A DNA stretch of 29,070 nt from a virus, in the IMG/VR virus record IMGVR_UViG_3300043446_000919, positions 1-29,070 of that record; one strand, given 5' to 3'. The position numbers and the translations under genes were made by a program. Positions 27,751 to 29,070 of this stretch are shown piece by piece. Below the pieces are notes generated by a model, which saw only the letters and a program-made list of their open reading frames with translations, searched no databases and was not told the origin of the DNA. Positions within the stretch are counted from its first letter, which is position 1, and every line of letters begins with the position of its first letter.

Positions 27751-28330
27751 CGATCTTCTCCCTTTGAGTGATTACCTTGACTTTTCCACCTGTGTTTATG
27801 TCAAACGAAGCGGAAATCTCTATTGCTTTTCTGGCCTCATTGGCCGCTACCTTCGTATTGGTTAGTGAGATTGTTGCCCTCGATAGAGAACCTGCTGCAT
27901 AGGATCCACCAGATCCAACTGCATATATTCCTCGATCATCTCTACACCAAGAGAAGTCATTGTCTATCTGATAGATCCTGCCACGGATGCATATAAGGGC
28001 ATCAAAGCCAGCATCCTCATTTGGCATTCCGTCTTCCTTCTTTGGAGAAGGATCGTATCCATAATCTGCATACGCTTGACGAAGTGACGGAAGAAGATCC
28101 GTCATCATAAACTTATCTAAGTTGACCACCTTAGGTATCTTCGGTGGAGTCCAACTAAAGTTTGCTATATCCCCGGCGATTGCATCGCCAGCAAAGGCAA
28201 AGACATACTCGCCTTTTTCTATGACCTTATCCATACCAGTTGCTATGAACTTTTGGCTACCAGATACCATCAATGAATCCGCTGCTATAAGGCCCCAGCC
28301 TTTGCCTTGGATTCCAACGATGGTTGTCAT
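27689..28330 (-). CDS. HslV/proteasome-beta-like Ntn hydrolase
   Basis: 213 aa. After removal of Met1 the protein starts TTIVGIQGKGWGLIAADS, like HslV (TTIV...). Counting from that Thr as residue 1, Asp17 is in the exact HslV/proteasome place and Lys34 is the equivalent of Lys33. FAFAGDA follows the usual place of the AGxxxD-type strand; YAVGSGGSYAAGSLSRA matches the GSGG-x-YA-A motif that carries the active-site Ser; ANEARKAIEISASFDINTGG fits the C-terminal helix and Asp. A basic tail of about 23 residues is additional. These residues make a working threonine protease likely. No HslU/ATPase partner is seen. Position next to the capsid gene suggests a role in virion maturation, or host protein turnover. 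AAGGAA precedes the ATG at 28330. Confidence 0.85.
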   Translation of the reverse strand: MTTIVGIQGKGWGLIAADSLMVSGSQKFIATGMDKVIEKGEYVFAFAGDAIAGDIANFSWTPPKIPKVVNLDKFMMTDLLPSLRQAYADYGYDPSPKKEDGMPNEDAGFDALICIRGRIYQIDNDFSWCRDDRGIYAVGSGGSYAAGSLSRATISLTNTKVAANEARKAIEISASFDINTGGKVKVITQREKIDVSKRRKVQVQKGKDEARKV

Positions 28331-28332
28331 GT

Positions 28333-28605
28333 TTATTCCTTAAAACTATTGGTGTTGGCATCGAAGGCTTTACCAGCCATATTCGATAACTCAACAGCTC
28401 CTCGAATGTCTTTCATATTCGTTGTTGCTGGTTCAATGCCTTGGTCAATCGCTGACTTGTAAGCATTGAGTTCTGCATCCCAAGCCTTCTGAGACATCGT
28501 TCTCCTGCTATTGGCATCACCTGTATTAACTTGTAGACCTGAAGCTCTTAGGCACTCTCCCCAGTTTTCGTGATCTTGTGTGGGGCAACCTGTTCTACAC
28601 GGCAT
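28333..28605 (-). CDS. Conserved Cys-rich head-region protein, 90 aa
   Basis: Begins MPCRTGCPTQDHENWGECLR (Cys3, Cys7, Cys18), then an Asn/Gly-rich bridge and WDAELNAYKSAIDQGIEPAT. The CRTGCPTQDH...WGECLR start and W-D-A-E-L-x-A-Y phrase are typical of a conserved small protein near capsid genes in actinophages. Function unknown. Coupled to the upstream gene by overlapping codons. Confidence 0.75.
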   Translation of the reverse strand: MPCRTGCPTQDHENWGECLRASGLQVNTGDANSRRTMSQKAWDAELNAYKSAIDQGIEPATTNMKDIRGAVELSNMAGKAFDANTNSFKE

Positions 28606-28916
28606 TATGACCTCAATACTAAGAATCCACTATGTGCTTCATCCGATGCTGCATCGGCTTCCGCTTGAGTCTTTATTGTATATCCCAGACCCACTAAAAC
28701 ATCTTTAACCGCTTCGCTTACGACATGACTTCTTCCACCGAGAAAGACATAATCATATTCTTCTAATTCGTCTTCAGTTACTGCTCGAGATGTGGTTACA
28801 GTCGATCCATCAATCAAGACTGCCACTCCTCGTGGAGATACAACTCTCCTCCACCACTTGTCTCGTAGTGGGAAACCTTCCATCACTTGCGGTGGGTAAA
28901 AGGTATAAGTTGCCAT
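28605..28916 (-). CDS. Head-completion/connector-type protein, 103 aa
   Basis: First gene after the major capsid gene, with AAAGGAG ahead of its ATG. Beta-rich (MATYTFYPPQVMEGFPLRDKW..., VAVLIDGSTVTTSRAVTEDE) with a final helix ALADA-like region near residues 85-95. Could be a head-tail adaptor or capsid decoration protein from position; no specific family. Confidence 0.6.
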   Translation of the reverse strand: MATYTFYPPQVMEGFPLRDKWWRRVVSPRGVAVLIDGSTVTTSRAVTEDELEEYDYVFLGGRSHVVSEAVKDVLVGLGYTIKTQAEADAASDEAHSGFLVLRS

Positions 28917-28933
28917 TTCTCTCCTTTAGTAGA

Positions 28934-28959
28934 GAGGGGGTGAGTTGCCCCACCCCCTC
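28934..28959 (-). terminator. Hairpin just after the capsid gene (possible attenuator)
   Basis: GAGGGGGTG/CACCCCCTC forms a perfect 9-bp stem with an 8-nt loop, 17 bases past the capsid stop and 18 bases before the next gene start. The minus-strand downstream side (TCTACTAAAGGAG) is not a T tract. It may act as a weak terminator or 3'-end stabiliser that keeps capsid mRNA high and downstream genes lower. Confidence 0.75.
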
Positions 28960-28975
28960 AACTAATTAACTCTGA

Positions 28976-29070
28976 TTACAGAGCTGATGCACCGGTTTCC
29001 AAACGGCAAACTGCTGCATCACGGAAGATGCCCCAGCCACCGAAGTACTTCCAGCCGAGTGCTGACTTAC
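28976..29070 (-). CDS. Major capsid protein, C-terminal 31 residues (cut by window edge)
   Basis: The open frame enters from the right edge and ends at TAA (28976-28978). It reads KSALGWKYFGGWGIFRDAAV, then CRLETGASAL. The GWKYFGGWGIFRDAAVCRLE style, with aromatic residues and a charged end, is typical of HK97-like or similar capsid protein C-termini. Head-completion proteins follow directly, which supports the call. Only the last 31 residues are here, so this is moderate. Confidence 0.7.
   Translation of the reverse strand, partial: KSALGWKYFGGWGIFRDAAVCRLETGASAL

Overview
This window is most of a tailed-phage (Caudoviricetes) genome whose host is probably an actinobacterium. Two encoded families point to that host: a WhiB-type Fe-S regulator (14591-14896, minus) and an Rpf-like muralytic domain (10027-10428, plus). 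A DUF4192-like protein (6078-6554) agrees. The base composition is moderate, not the high GC of Streptomyces or Mycobacterium phages. Several virion proteins resemble small proteins common in aquatic phages: the 118-aa protein at 21502-21858, the DUF6496-like peptide at 27452-27622 and the lysine-rich peptides beside it. A phage of freshwater or marine actinobacteria is the best inference; no host sequence or attachment site is visible.

Layout. (1) 1-5222, minus strand: large terminase, portal, three small proteins, and a large protein cut by the left edge. (2) 5223-6077: non-coding control region with four tandem hairpins, CTAGGGGC repeats, a very G-rich tract and seven same-direction GAATC pentamers. 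(3) 6078-10428, plus strand: 18 mostly tiny, tightly coupled genes of largely unknown function, ending in a small membrane protein and an Rpf-like enzyme. It closes at a strong hairpin terminator shared by the convergent operons. (4) 17682-10502, minus strand: replication, recombination and regulation genes. These are a glycosyltransferase, a Cas4/RecB-like nuclease, a zinc-finger protein, WhiB, a DnaB-like ATPase, a PD-(D/E)XK nuclease, a primase split by a frame change, an Nmad1/DUF1599-like protein, a sigma-like factor, another nuclease-like protein and an FmdB-like zinc ribbon. (5) 17683-17909: spacer and a textbook UUCG-loop terminator. (6) 29070-17933, minus strand: major capsid C-terminus, head-completion proteins, an HslV/proteasome-like Ntn hydrolase, lysine-rich peptides, tail and fibre proteins, a beta-rich tail protein, membrane proteins (holin candidates), a methyltransferase and an M15-type endolysin.

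Terminase-portal run off the left edge and the capsid C-terminus enters from the right edge on the same strand. The window therefore looks like a circular or permuted genome opened inside the head genes, with only a small part missing.

The most interesting points are: (a) an HslV-like threonine-protease fold with its catalytic residues in place, next to the major capsid gene; (b) a repeated leader (hairpin, then CCTACAGAAA, then ATG, without a normal Shine-Dalgarno) in front of exactly the three plus-strand genes that are not translationally coupled to a gene upstream; (c) the layered repeats of the 5223-6077 control region; (d) a primase whose zinc-finger and Toprim halves would join if one base of an A5 run were absent.
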